Notes: a model not told the origin generated them from the letters alone. Positions 51,225 through 59,708 are shown, numbered from the stretch's first letter. The stretch: DNA of 64,000 nucleotides from a bacterium (GCA_016708025.1 JADJGQ010000002.1:496001-560000); one strand, 5' to 3'. Numbers and translations are program-made.

Positions 51225-52316
51225 CTAGTCTTCCTCTTCGGCGCCATTCCCCGCACGAACCGCTGTCCCGGCCGCACCCAATTTCTCTTTCACCGAATGC
51301 ATGATCTCATCGAGGATCGGGAAATTCTCTTCGAGGAATTTCTTGGCGTTCTCGCGCCCTTGCCCCAGTCGCTCAGATTTATAGCTGAACCAGGAGCCGG
51401 ATTTCTCAACGATATTATGCGTCACCGCCAGATCCAGCAATTCACCAGAGCCGGAGATCCCCTTGCCGTAGATGATATCAAACTCCGCTTCACGGAACGG
51501 CGGCGCGACTTTGTTTTTCACCACGCGGACGCGGGTGCGAGAGCCGATCACTTCATCCCCCTCTTTGATCGAGGCGATACGGCGGATATCCAGACGGATC
51601 GTCGCATAAAACTTGAGGGCGTTACCACCGGTCGTCGTTTCGGGATTGCCGAACATGACGCCGATCTTCATGCGGATCTGGTTGATGAAAATGATCGCGG
51701 TGTGGGATTTGCTGGTGATCGCGGCGAGTTTGCGAAGCGCCTGAGACATCAGGCGGGCCTGCAGACCCATATGCGAATCTCCCATATCCCCCTCGATCTC
51801 GGATTTCGGCGTCAGCGCCGCCACCGAGTCAACCACTACCAGATCAACCGCGCTGGAGCGAACCAGCGTCTCGACAATTTCAAGCGCCTGTTCGCCATTG
51901 TCCGGCTGAGAGACGAGCAGATTCCCCAGATCGATCCCCAGCCCTCTGGCGTAGCTGGCATCAAAGGCATGTTCGGCGTCGATGAATGCCGCCACCCCGC
52001 CGGCGCGCTGCGCTTCGGCGATGACGTGCAGAGCGAGAGTCGTTTTACCTGAGGACTCCGGCCCGTAGACCTCGACTATCCGGCCGCGCGGGATTCCCCA
52101 GACCCCCAGGGCGAAATCCAGCCCCAATGAGCCGGTCGGGATAACTTCGACCTCGGCGATCTGACCATCGCCAAGTCGCATGATAGAGCCTTTGCCGAAC
52201 GCCCGTTCGATCTGCGTCAGCGCCGCATCCAGCGCCTTCTTCCGGTCCGGCGTGGCCGTCGCGGTTGCTGCCATTTCAGGCTTCCCTTTCTTTATGTCGA
52301 TTTTCTTGCTTTCCAT
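51225..52316 (-). CDS. recA: Recombinase RecA
   Basis: A 363-residue strand-exchange protein and SOS co-protease. Walker A GPESSGKTTLALH, the DAEHAFD segment, VVDSVAALTP (Walker B), the L2 loop IRMKIGVMFGNPETTTGG (hallmark NPETTTGG) and an acidic tail are all present. Start at 52316 has GGAG 11 bases upstream; an internal Met at residue 15 is a possible alternative. In many bacteria recA follows cinA; here it is separated from the cinA block by the PEP-CTERM gene. A palindrome lies 70-90 bases upstream. Confidence 0.97.
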   Translation of the reverse strand: MESKKIDIKKGKPEMAATATATPDRKKALDAALTQIERAFGKGSIMRLGDGQIAEVEVIPTGSLGLDFALGVWGIPRGRIVEVYGPESSGKTTLALHVIAEAQRAGGVAAFIDAEHAFDASYARGLGIDLGNLLVSQPDNGEQALEIVETLVRSSAVDLVVVDSVAALTPKSEIEGDMGDSHMGLQARLMSQALRKLAAITSKSHTAIIFINQIRMKIGVMFGNPETTTGGNALKFYATIRLDIRRIASIKEGDEVIGSRTRVRVVKNKVAPPFREAEFDIIYGKGISGSGELLDLAVTHNIVEKSGSWFSYKSERLGQGRENAKKFLEENFPILDEIMHSVKEKLGAAGTAVRAGNGAEEED

Positions 52317-52383
52317 TGTCCAATCTCCGATGAAGGTTTGCTTAAGTATATCACATTCGCCACGCCCTATAAATAGAATATCC

Positions 52384-52404
52384 CACTGACAGGGGCTGTC
52401 AGTG
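52384..52404. promoter_or_regulatory. Palindrome CACTGACAG-GGG-CTGTCAGTG upstream of recA
   Basis: Nine-base perfect arms around GGG, 68-88 bases from the recA start. Shares ACTGACAG-N3-CTGTCAGT exactly with 5613-5631. Its place before recA makes a damage-response operator possible, but it does not match the E. coli (CTGT-N8-ACAG) or Bacillus (GAAC-N4-GTTC) LexA boxes. Confidence 0.5.
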
Positions 52405-52642
52405 AAAAGTGAGACTGCTCAACTTTTTTGGGCCCCCGAGCAGCTTTCTGCCGCTACCGGAGCCACTAAACCATTGGTTTCCGTCTGCACTGAGCCTTCG
52501 AACAGATGAACGGATTTGCATTTAGGCCCTGGGTAGGTGCCATCCAATATGGATTCCTGGTGCTCTACGGAAACAATTAACGTCATGTAGGTCAGTTAGT
52601 TAGCGAATGAAGGCTATATTTGGCGACGAGCTTTCCCGTTTA

Positions 52643-52658
52643 GGGCATACGGCTTGCT
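52643..52658 (+). promoter_or_regulatory. Sigma54 (RpoN)-like promoter of the PEP-CTERM gene
   Basis: GGGCATACGGCTTGCT carries the GG-N10-GC spacing (GG 52644-52645, GC 52656-52657) and the TTGCT of the -12 element; the -24 element reads GGGCAT against TGGCAC. PEP-CTERM genes are known to be controlled by the PrsK/PrsR-RpoN system in several lineages. Confidence 0.5.
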
Positions 52659-52717
52659 CTTTATCGATTGTTGCACAACCCCTATCACCTGCACGTTACG
52701 TCGCGGTAGCCTGCAAA

Positions 52718-52734
52718 AAAGTACGAGGTACTTT
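52718..52734 (+). promoter_or_regulatory. Hairpin enclosing the PEP-CTERM ribosome binding site
   Basis: AAAGTAC-GAG-GTACTTT is a perfect 7-base stem whose loop and first stem base are the GAGG ribosome binding site, ending one base before the ATG. It could reduce or regulate translation. Confidence 0.45.
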
Positions 52735-52735
52735 C

Positions 52736-53428
52736 ATGAGGAATTTTCTGCTAGCGACGTTGGCCCTTCTTCTGGTGTCAGCCAGTGCCTTCGCGGTCCC
52801 GGACCTTCAGCTTTACGCTCCCGGCTCGACCTATCAGACCAGCGGTGATGACCCGGAAACCTGGATCATTAACTCAGCCAGTTTCGACCTCTATGTCATC
52901 GGCAAGGCCGGCATCAATGATGTTCTGGTCTCCATGGCGCTTGAAGGCTTTGGTGAAAACGACGACGTGAGCGGTGTCAGCATTGTCGTCAATGGCGTCG
53001 CCTACAACAATTTTGTCTGGGGTGTTCCGCCGATGGCGACCCTGGAATCGACGCGTGGTGATCTCTCCAAGCATGGTGTTTTCCCGGCCTGGTACGCTGA
53101 ATTCGATGCCGGCGACTTTGCCGCCATGGGCGGGATCGATGATTGCGTCGGTGGTTCCTATGATCCTCTGATCGATGGCTACCTCGCTAACAGCAATACG
53201 CTGGGGCAGTATCGCAGTTTCTCGATCGAAGTTATCGGTGCCGCGGGCGCCCATTTCGATGCCTACAATCTTAAGCTCGACAATCGTGGCAATACGGTGA
53301 TCGACAAGTTCGCACCGTTCTCACATGATGCCGCCTCGCATGGCTACACTCCGGAACCGGCTACTATGCTTCTGTTCGGTTTGGGTCTGGCTGGTGGCGC
53401 AATCTCTCGCCGCTTCTCGAAGAAGTAA
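52736..53428 (+). CDS. PEP-CTERM exosortase substrate protein
   Basis: A 230-residue exported protein: signal peptide about 1-20 (ending SASAFA), a beta-rich acidic middle (GDDPETWIINSASFDLYVIGKAG-like strands; a choice-of-anchor-type domain) and a C-terminal sorting signal PEPATMLLFGLGLAGGA followed by the basic SRRFSKK. The PEP motif, helix and basic tail are recognised by exosortase (EpsH/XrtA), which cleaves and transfers the protein, usually to exopolysaccharide. No exosortase is in the window. Start chosen at 52736 for the signal peptide and GAGG site. A strong terminator follows. Confidence 0.9.
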   Translation: MRNFLLATLALLLVSASAFAVPDLQLYAPGSTYQTSGDDPETWIINSASFDLYVIGKAGINDVLVSMALEGFGENDDVSGVSIVVNGVAYNNFVWGVPPMATLESTRGDLSKHGVFPAWYAEFDAGDFAAMGGIDDCVGGSYDPLIDGYLANSNTLGQYRSFSIEVIGAAGAHFDAYNLKLDNRGNTVIDKFAPFSHDAASHGYTPEPATMLLFGLGLAGGAISRRFSKK

Positions 53429-53450
53429 GAATTTTCTGAAAATTCCTCAG

Positions 53451-53479
53451 AAAGCGACCTCACACGAGGTCGCTTTTTT
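53451..53479 (+). terminator. Intrinsic terminator of the PEP-CTERM gene
   Basis: AAAGCGACCTC (53451-53461) pairs perfectly with GAGGTCGCTTT (53466-53476), 4-base loop, followed by T residues. Confidence 0.9.
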
Positions 53480-53502
53480 ATTGGCCATGAACTGCTATGA
53501 AA

Positions 53503-54054
53503 TCAGAGCGAGCGTTCGTGGAGGACGTCGTAGATCGGGCCGCGCGGCGTCAAAGTCGATTTGATCAGCGCTATCCGGTCAAAGAGCAGCGGTATTGGCG
53601 CAAACTGGTAGCGCATCAGGTAGTCAAGTGAGTTGCCGATCTTTACTCCCTCGCGTACCCGCCCCAATGTCAGGTGCGGCTTAAACGGCTTACTTTCCGC
53701 CGCAAATCCAAGTTGCTGAACCTGCCGTTCAATCTCGGCCGCGACCAGGATCAGCTTGTTCACTTCGTTATCCATCCCAGCCCAGATGACGCGCGGACGA
53801 TGCAGGTTCGGGAATCCGCCGATCTGCTGAATAACAGTCCGGATCACCGCCCCTTTGCCGCTCACCGATGTCACCAGCTTCATCAATGGGTCAACGAGAT
53901 TGTCCGGCGTCTCACCCAGAAAACGGGCGGTCAGGTGCATATTCTTCGGGTCGACCCATTTGACCGGGCCGCCATTGCGCTCGAATTCGGTGACGATCTC
54001 GCCAAGCCGCCGTGTCGCGGGTTCTTCGAGCGGAAAAGCAATAAAGAGCCGCAT
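53503..54054 (-). CDS. thpR: RNA 2',3'-cyclic phosphodiesterase (ThpR/LigT)
   Basis: A 183-residue 2H phosphoesterase with the two diagnostic H-x-T motifs, HLTARF (about 40) and HLTLGR (about 127). MRLFIAFPL is the classical opening. It hydrolyses 2',3'-cyclic phosphates on RNA, though its physiological role is unclear. It overlaps the cinA stop by one base and is the last gene of pgsA-pgpA-cinA-thpR. Confidence 0.93.
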   Translation of the reverse strand: MRLFIAFPLEEPATRRLGEIVTEFERNGGPVKWVDPKNMHLTARFLGETPDNLVDPLMKLVTSVSGKGAVIRTVIQQIGGFPNLHRPRVIWAGMDNEVNKLILVAAEIERQVQQLGFAAESKPFKPHLTLGRVREGVKIGNSLDYLMRYQFAPIPLLFDRIALIKSTLTPRGPIYDVLHERSL

Positions 54055-55295
54055 TATTCAATACCCAGAATTTCGCGTCGAAGCAGTTCGATCGCGGTGT
54101 ACGTCGCGCGAGTCCGATTGATCTCACGGTCGATCCCAAAAGAGTACTTCCTGGCAATCGTCCGTTTCTCCGACGATACACCAACATAAACCAATCCGAC
54201 TGGCTTACTGTCGGTCCCGCCGCCCGGTCCGGCGACGCCGGTAACCGAAATAGCATAACTGCTGCCGGCTAGTTTTCGCACTCCAGTGGCCATGGCGATC
54301 GCGCATTCTTCCGAGACAGCGCCATGTTTCGCCAGGATCTCATCACTCACACCCAATTGACTCTGTTTGACTTCATTTGAGTAGGCCAACACTCCACCGA
54401 GAAAATAGTCGGATGATCCCGGGGCCGCGGTCAGCGCCATGCCAAGCTGGCCTCCGGTGCATGACTCGGCAACGGCAACTGTCGCACGGTTGGTGCGCAG
54501 CAGGTCGCCGACAACTGATTCCAGTGTGTCCGAATCTTTCCCAAAAACGAACTTGCCGCAGATCGACTCCAGGTGAGCCGCCAGCTTGGCTGATTTCGCT
54601 CGGGCATCGGATTCAGTAGTAGCAGTCGCGACAATGCGAAGATCAACGCCGCTGTACGACGGCAGATAGGCCAGCCGAACGCCGGTCTCCAATTTTAATC
54701 CGGGCATGATCAGCTCGGCAAGCGCCGATTCGAAAATGCCGGTGGTCCGAAGTTTCACTACTGAGATCGCCTGGGTGGTGTGGAGATTCCGAAGATACGG
54801 CACGACCTCGTCGGTCAGGATCTGTTTCATCTCGCTCGGCACACCGGGGAGCGCGATAAAAACGCGTCCTTCCTCGGCGATACAAATGCCAACAGCCGAC
54901 CCCAACTTGTTCGGAAAGAAAGTCGCCCCCTGCGGCAAAAGCGCCTGATTTTGATTGAGGGCGGGCATCTCCAGACCGCGACGGCGGAATCGCTCTTTGA
55001 TCTCGTCGAGGATATCTTCGTGGAAGATCAGGTTTCGCTTGAAGACCTTTACGATCGCCCGTTTGGTCAGGTCATCATCGGTCGGGCCGAGTCCGCCGGT
55101 GACGATCACCAGATGCGCCCGCTTGAGCGCCATCCGGAAAACCTCTTCCATCAATTCGATACTGTCACCCACCGACGATTTGTATTTGATCGTCAGACCG
55201 GTCTCGGTCAACACTCGTGAAATAAACGCGGAGTTGGTATCAACCGTATGCCCGGTAACTACCTCATCTCCAACTGTGATGATCTCAACATCCAT
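54054..55295 (-). CDS. cinA: CinA: MoaB-like domain fused to NMN deamidase
   Basis: A 413-residue protein. N-terminal COG1058/MoaB-like domain (about 1-170: ITVGDEVVTGHTVDTNSAFIS, VTGGLGPTDDDLTK) acts as ADP-ribose pyrophosphatase in characterised members; C-terminal PncC domain (about 255-410: AVAESCTGGQLG, GGVLAYSNEVK, VTGVAGPGGGT) deamidates NMN for NAD recycling. The pgsA-cinA-recA order is common among bacteria, and cinA often responds to competence or damage signals. Confidence 0.95.
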   Translation of the reverse strand: MDVEIITVGDEVVTGHTVDTNSAFISRVLTETGLTIKYKSSVGDSIELMEEVFRMALKRAHLVIVTGGLGPTDDDLTKRAIVKVFKRNLIFHEDILDEIKERFRRRGLEMPALNQNQALLPQGATFFPNKLGSAVGICIAEEGRVFIALPGVPSEMKQILTDEVVPYLRNLHTTQAISVVKLRTTGIFESALAELIMPGLKLETGVRLAYLPSYSGVDLRIVATATTESDARAKSAKLAAHLESICGKFVFGKDSDTLESVVGDLLRTNRATVAVAESCTGGQLGMALTAAPGSSDYFLGGVLAYSNEVKQSQLGVSDEILAKHGAVSEECAIAMATGVRKLAGSSYAISVTGVAGPGGGTDSKPVGLVYVGVSSEKRTIARKYSFGIDREINRTRATYTAIELLRREILGIE

Positions 55296-55315
55296 GCGCT
55301 ATCTATCCGTTCTTT

Positions 55316-55768
55316 TCATAATTTCGTCATTGCCCAAAGCACTACATGGGTAGCCAAATTCGCCTGAATCCCCGCAACTACATCGTCGGCGGTGATCCCC
55401 CAGCCGCGGGGAAGTTTTTCAGCCTGCGCCGCCGGAGGGAGCTTAAGGACATCAAACACGCGAAACGTGAAAAAGGCAATGATGTAGGCTGTTAAGGTGT
55501 GCGGTAGAAAGATAAAAGTCACCCACATCCCGGCCCACTCATCGATCACGATCGACTTCGCGTCATGGCCGAAAATATGCTCCGCTTGTGTCGCGACATA
55601 AACCGATGCAATGGTCACTATCGCCGCCGCGCCGATCAACAGCCACTGGTTCTGACCGAGCAAAAACCAACCGATCAGCCAGGCCGGGATAGTCCCGACC
55701 GTCCCGGCCACCGGCGCATAGCCGGTGTAAAAACCGGTCGCCAGCATTTTGGTCAGCCAGTTCGGCAT
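55316..55768 (-). CDS. pgpA: Phosphatidylglycerophosphatase A
   Basis: A 150-residue inner-membrane phosphatase that completes phosphatidylglycerol synthesis. The family motif is seen in IVIDEWAGMW, with GTIPAWLIGW and FRVFDVLKLPP. Four membrane helices are predicted by eye. Start at 55768 overlaps the last base of pgsA, giving the natural order synthase then phosphatase for the same lipid. A longer frame would overlap pgsA extensively. Confidence 0.9.
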   Translation of the reverse strand: MPNWLTKMLATGFYTGYAPVAGTVGTIPAWLIGWFLLGQNQWLLIGAAAIVTIASVYVATQAEHIFGHDAKSIVIDEWAGMWVTFIFLPHTLTAYIIAFFTFRVFDVLKLPPAAQAEKLPRGWGITADDVVAGIQANLATHVVLWAMTKL

Positions 55769-56355
55769 TATTTCAACACACTCTTGATCATCGAGAAATA
55801 TTTGATGACATAATCTATTCCGGTCCAGACCGTCACCACCGCCGTGACCCACAGTAGGACGTTAAAATAGAATTTGTAGTCGAACTGAAGAAGCAGGGAG
55901 TCATCATGGCCGAAATGGCGGAGCCAGGTCGCCAGGCTGATATACCCGAGCATCCCCGAAACCACGGTCATTTGAAGGAATGTTTTCACTTTCGCCCACC
56001 AGGTGGGGGGGATGATCGCCGCGCGATACGCCGCCAGCAGGCGAAGGCCTGTGATCCCGAACTCACGCCCGATTATCAGCATCACCGGGAAAGGAGAGAC
56101 GTAGTCGAGCGACACAAATGAGATCAGCGCGCTGGAGACCAAAATCTTGTCGGCCAATGGATCCATGAATTTGCCGAACCCGGTCATCGCACCATACTTG
56201 CGAGCATAGTAGCCATCGGCCAGATCGGTCAGCGCCGCAAGCAAAAAGAGGACCAGCCCGATCATCCGCATGTAGAAATTGTCCACTAGAAAGAAGATCA
56301 TGAAGATAGGCGCAAGGATAATGCGGGTGAGGGTCAGCTTGTTCGGCGTATTCAT
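55768..56355 (-). CDS. pgsA: CDP-diacylglycerol-glycerol-3-phosphate 3-phosphatidyltransferase
   Basis: PgsA forms phosphatidylglycerophosphate. The CDP-alcohol transferase motif D-x2-DG-x2-AR-x8-G-x3-D-x3-D is exact (DLADGYYAR ... GKFMDPLAD). 195 residues with about five membrane helices. It begins the pgsA-pgpA-cinA-thpR unit. A strong hairpin with a T tract on its strand lies 47-73 bases upstream. Confidence 0.93.
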   Translation of the reverse strand: MNTPNKLTLTRIILAPIFMIFFLVDNFYMRMIGLVLFLLAALTDLADGYYARKYGAMTGFGKFMDPLADKILVSSALISFVSLDYVSPFPVMLIIGREFGITGLRLLAAYRAAIIPPTWWAKVKTFLQMTVVSGMLGYISLATWLRHFGHDDSLLLQFDYKFYFNVLLWVTAVVTVWTGIDYVIKYFSMIKSVLK

Positions 56356-56401
56356 CGGCCTTCAAGGTACAGGCTTTGGACGAGTCAGTCAAACCGTAAA
56401 A

Positions 56402-56428
56402 ATGCGGGGGGAGGAGCACCCCCCGCAT
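56402..56428 (-). terminator. Terminator-like hairpin in front of pgsA
   Basis: ATGCGGGGGG (56402-56411) pairs perfectly with CCCCCCGCAT (56419-56428). On the minus strand it is followed by TTTTTA, so it has terminator form, but no minus-strand gene lies upstream. A TTGACT-N17-TACCTT pair (56364-56392) downstream could be the real pgsA promoter. Confidence 0.55.
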
Positions 56429-56460
56429 GCCTAAGTCGCTCCGGTACAATCAAATTATAG

Positions 56461-56489
56461 TTGACGTCTGAATCCATAAAGCATATATT
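56461..56489 (+). promoter_or_regulatory. Promoter TTGACG-N17-TATATT of the tandem array
   Basis: TTGACG (56461-56466) and TATATT (56484-56489) are exactly 17 bases apart, about 70 bases before the first array gene. No further promoter or terminator stands out in the 29-47 base gaps of the array, so this may drive the whole set. Confidence 0.6.
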
Positions 56490-56559
56490 TAAGCATCGGT
56501 TTCAGGCAATCCCCGCCCCGATACCTCAATCGCCGAATCAACGTCAGCATGGAGGGTGT

Positions 56560-57942
56560 ATGCGTCACGTGTTATTGGTTTGCCTGTTTCTCACTCTTCT
56601 CTCAATCGCTGTAACCGCCGCCGATCAACCGCCTTTCGCACGCAATCTGTCTGGAACGTCACAGACATCAGTCCACCATAGTGCCTTGCCTCAGGCATTA
56701 GTCTTTGACACCATCACTACCCAGTGTGGCATTCCGCTGGTGGTCTCATGGGACGGCAATATGGGGCACTTTTTTTCCGGTTTGGGCAATATGGGATTTC
56801 CCCAGCCATCACCGGAATGTGACACCAATGGCGGCACTCTGAACCGAGGGGATGCGAGCATCTACCTTGGCGATGCTTCACCGGTAATCGTGCGCAAGAA
56901 TGGGAGCGAATACACCGCCTCCTGGTCGATCTATCAGGATGGTTTTGTTGACCAGTACATCTTCCTGCCGTTTGAGCCCAGTTCTCCCCGAGGGAAATTC
57001 ACGGCGACTCGATGGGAGGGGTACAATACCGGGACATTCATGACGTCTGACTCGCTGGTCAAGCTGGAACGCACCTATTGGGCGCCGACAGGGGCGACCA
57101 ATGCGGACAGCTGCAAGTTCATGATCATGCGAACACGGATTTTCCCCGCGAATATCGGCACCAGTGTGAGCGGGCTGGCGATCGGGGATGCCTTCGATTT
57201 CGATGTACCATCCGACTCGGGTGTGGTCTTTAATGTCGCCGGGACCGATCCGACCCGTAGCATGGTCTACGTGCGCGGATTCAATTCGCTCGATACGGTG
57301 TCGGATTGCTACAACAACAGCCTTCGCTATGCCGGCGCCGCGTTGATCAGAATGCATCAAAAGGATCTGATTTCTCAGACTACACTTTATGCCGGGTATA
57401 ACGCAGCCAGCGATAGCTTTGTTTACCCGGATGCAGGCTTTATTCCGGAGCAGCTCTGGGCTAATATGCAATCGACCGGTTATTCCAACGAGATTCGAGT
57501 CACTGATCTGCATTCGCTCTTGGTCTATAAAAACGTAGGGGCCAATGCCGGCTACACCCTGCAGGCGAATGATACTTTGACGATCTGGACCGCCATAGCG
57601 GTCACGCGCCCGGCCGGTGGGACAACCGCTCAGGGGCTGGACAGTCTAAAGAAAGAGATCGATAAGGCAAAGGCATGGTATTACAAGTCCGGAATTATCG
57701 CGCCCATTATCTGCGGCTACTGCATCGGGACTACCGGCAATGTCAATTGCGGTCCAGCTCAAACACCGGACCTGTCCGATCTTTCGCTTCTTATACAATA
57801 CCTGACGGCCGGGCCATTTTCGTTACCATGTCCTTGCGAAGCAGATATCAATCTGAGTAGTCTCGTCGACCTGACAGACCTGTCGATACTGATTGCGTAT
57901 CTGACCACGGAGCCGCGGCCGATTCTCCCGAACTGCCCGTAG
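56560..57942 (+). CDS. Tandem-array secreted protein 1 (unnamed domain plus dockerin-like tail)
   Basis: A 460-residue exported protein. Signal peptide about 1-21, the array's shared domain about 48-373 and a paired LSDLS dockerin-like module about 388-460. The shared domain opens with DTITTQCGIPL, then NMGFPQPSPECDTNGG, ARW/TRWEGYNTGTF, NADSCKFM, LAIGDAFDFDVPSDSG, GTDPTRSMVY, AGYNAASDSFVYP, EQLWANMQSTGYSNE, NDTLTIWTA and GLDSLKKEIDKA. It has conserved Cys pairs that may form disulfides. I know no function. This is the shortest family member here, without an N-terminal extra domain. GGAGGG precedes the start. Confidence 0.8.
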   Translation: MRHVLLVCLFLTLLSIAVTAADQPPFARNLSGTSQTSVHHSALPQALVFDTITTQCGIPLVVSWDGNMGHFFSGLGNMGFPQPSPECDTNGGTLNRGDASIYLGDASPVIVRKNGSEYTASWSIYQDGFVDQYIFLPFEPSSPRGKFTATRWEGYNTGTFMTSDSLVKLERTYWAPTGATNADSCKFMIMRTRIFPANIGTSVSGLAIGDAFDFDVPSDSGVVFNVAGTDPTRSMVYVRGFNSLDTVSDCYNNSLRYAGAALIRMHQKDLISQTTLYAGYNAASDSFVYPDAGFIPEQLWANMQSTGYSNEIRVTDLHSLLVYKNVGANAGYTLQANDTLTIWTAIAVTRPAGGTTAQGLDSLKKEIDKAKAWYYKSGIIAPIICGYCIGTTGNVNCGPAQTPDLSDLSLLIQYLTAGPFSLPCPCEADINLSSLVDLTDLSILIAYLTTEPRPILPNCP

Positions 57943-57989
57943 CAGGCAGTTCGCTCAGGATCCAAACGGGCAGGGAACTGGAGGAGAAG

Positions 57990-59708
57990 ATGAAGAAAAG
58001 TCTAATTGTGATAGCCTTGCTGGCCGCTCTTGGCATAGTTTCGGGGTTTGCCGCTGATAAGCCACCTGTATCGCAGGTCATGCAATTGGGAAGTGTGCAA
58101 ATTCCGTATCCTATCCGTCCGGCATTCATTGACTACCCTGAGTACACCAAGCCGTGTATCGAAAAGCAGTACACGGTAACGATAATCAACCGGGACGATC
58201 TCATGTTCGAAGTGGTGGCTATCACCGTGCATGAGGATTCTGCAAGACCGTCGGCACCCGACGGATGGTTGGACGTGAGCGGCACGATATCCGAAGTTCC
58301 GCCACATGAGTCCCTTTCGGTGACACTCAGATTAAACGCCGGCGGAATAGTCTGCAACCCATATCCGACCGTACTCTATGGTCGACTAGTCTTTACCGTC
58401 ACCCAGCTTGGCAACACAGGGGACGGAGTTGTCGAGATCCGGTTCACTGTCGCCGACACGATCGTTCTTCCCCAGTGGGATACGGTGACCACTCAGTGCG
58501 GCATTCCACTCACAATTGCCACGAACGGCAACCTCGGGGGGGATGGCATTGGCGGCGCAAATCTCAATTTCCCGCAACCGGTGCCGGAGTGCGATACCGG
58601 TGAAAACAACCCCGGCAACGCGGCCCTTTATCTGTACAGTGGTTCACCGGTCATTCTGCGAAACAACGGCGATGTCATGGGGGCATCATGGAATATATAT
58701 GACGAAGATATCACTTCGCCCCACGGATTCAAGCCGCTCTTTCCCAGTTCCAATCGCGGCTATTTCAGTGCCGCTCGTTGGCAGGGATACAATACCGGGA
58801 CATTCTGCACCTCAGACTCATTGGTAAAACTCGAACGAACTGTCTGGGCGCCGTACGGCGCGACCAACGCGGATAGCTGCAGGTTTATGATCATCAGAAC
58901 CAGATACTGGCCGTACACGATCAATCAAAGTGTGAGCAATCTGGCGATCGGTGATGCGTTCGATTGGGATATCCCGAGCGATTCGGGAGATTTCCTGAAT
59001 GTCGCATTCACTGACCCCACCCGCCGATTGGTTGGCATGCGAGGCTTTGACGCGGCGGATACGGGAGCGGTCTGTTACCCAAACTCACTACGCTACGGTG
59101 GTGCAGCACTGCTCGAGATGCACCTCAAGACATACATTGCTGAAACTAACCTGTATGCCGGCTACAATGCAAGGAACGATTCGTTTGTGTATCCCCAGGG
59201 GACCTTCATACCCGAACAGCTCTGGGAGAACATGCAATCCACTGGTTACTCAAATGAAGTACAGGTTTCAGATCTGCATTCTGTACTTGTATACAAGAAT
59301 GGCGCGGCAAACCAGGGCTGGACACTTCCTGCAAATGACACATTGACGGTCTATACTGCAGTGGCTGTTGTGCGGCCAACCGGCGGGACTGTCACTCAGG
59401 GATTGGACAGTCTGAAGAGGGAGATCGATAAGGCATCCATCTGGTATAGAAACGTACGAACCTGGGCGTGGCCATGTGGATGCTGTTGCATTGGGATGCG
59501 GGGAAACGTCAACGCGTCTACAACTGAAACACCAGATTTGTCCGATCTATCGCTAATGATCGCACATTTGACTTCGGACCCGCGACCCGCCTTGCCAAAC
59601 TTCGCCGAGGCGGACGTCAACGCGGATTGTAAGATCGATCTGGCTGACCTGAGTTGCCTGATCGATAAACTGACCAATCCAACCAGTACGTGCATCAGAC
59701 AGTGCTAG
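57990..59708 (+). CDS. Tandem-array secreted protein 2 (Ig-like, unnamed domain, dockerin-like tail)
   Basis: A 572-residue exported paralogue. Signal peptide about 1-21; an Ig-like/ASPM-SPD-2-type beta domain about 35-158 (EYTKPCIEKQYTVTIINRDD ... YGRLVFTVTQ, in outline); the shared domain about 163-488 from WDTVTTQCGIPL to SLKREIDKASIWY; and a dockerin-like pair about 495-572, whose second repeat keeps ADVNADCKIDLADLS calcium-type ligands. GGAGG lies just upstream of the start. It follows protein 1 by 47 bases. Function unknown; domain order suggests a surface-displayed adhesive or structural protein. Confidence 0.8.
   Translation: MKKSLIVIALLAALGIVSGFAADKPPVSQVMQLGSVQIPYPIRPAFIDYPEYTKPCIEKQYTVTIINRDDLMFEVVAITVHEDSARPSAPDGWLDVSGTISEVPPHESLSVTLRLNAGGIVCNPYPTVLYGRLVFTVTQLGNTGDGVVEIRFTVADTIVLPQWDTVTTQCGIPLTIATNGNLGGDGIGGANLNFPQPVPECDTGENNPGNAALYLYSGSPVILRNNGDVMGASWNIYDEDITSPHGFKPLFPSSNRGYFSAARWQGYNTGTFCTSDSLVKLERTVWAPYGATNADSCRFMIIRTRYWPYTINQSVSNLAIGDAFDWDIPSDSGDFLNVAFTDPTRRLVGMRGFDAADTGAVCYPNSLRYGGAALLEMHLKTYIAETNLYAGYNARNDSFVYPQGTFIPEQLWENMQSTGYSNEVQVSDLHSVLVYKNGAANQGWTLPANDTLTVYTAVAVVRPTGGTVTQGLDSLKREIDKASIWYRNVRTWAWPCGCCCIGMRGNVNASTTETPDLSDLSLMIAHLTSDPRPALPNFAEADVNADCKIDLADLSCLIDKLTNPTSTCIRQC

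Larger units (their letters stand above)
52317..52735. other. Shared control region of recA and the PEP-CTERM gene
   Basis: Contains, left to right, a possible recA promoter on the minus strand (TTTATA-N17-TATACT, weak -35), the palindrome at 52384-52404, about 230 bases with no recognised feature, the sigma54-like site at 52643-52658 and a hairpin around the PEP-CTERM ribosome binding site. A frame starting at 52607 lacks a ribosome binding site and only becomes protein-like from 52736. Confidence 0.5.

Noticed and set aside
52607..52735. 43-codon N-terminal extension of the PEP-CTERM protein
   Set aside because: The extension covers a sigma54-like site and a hairpin, and the signal peptide and ribosome binding site point to 52736.
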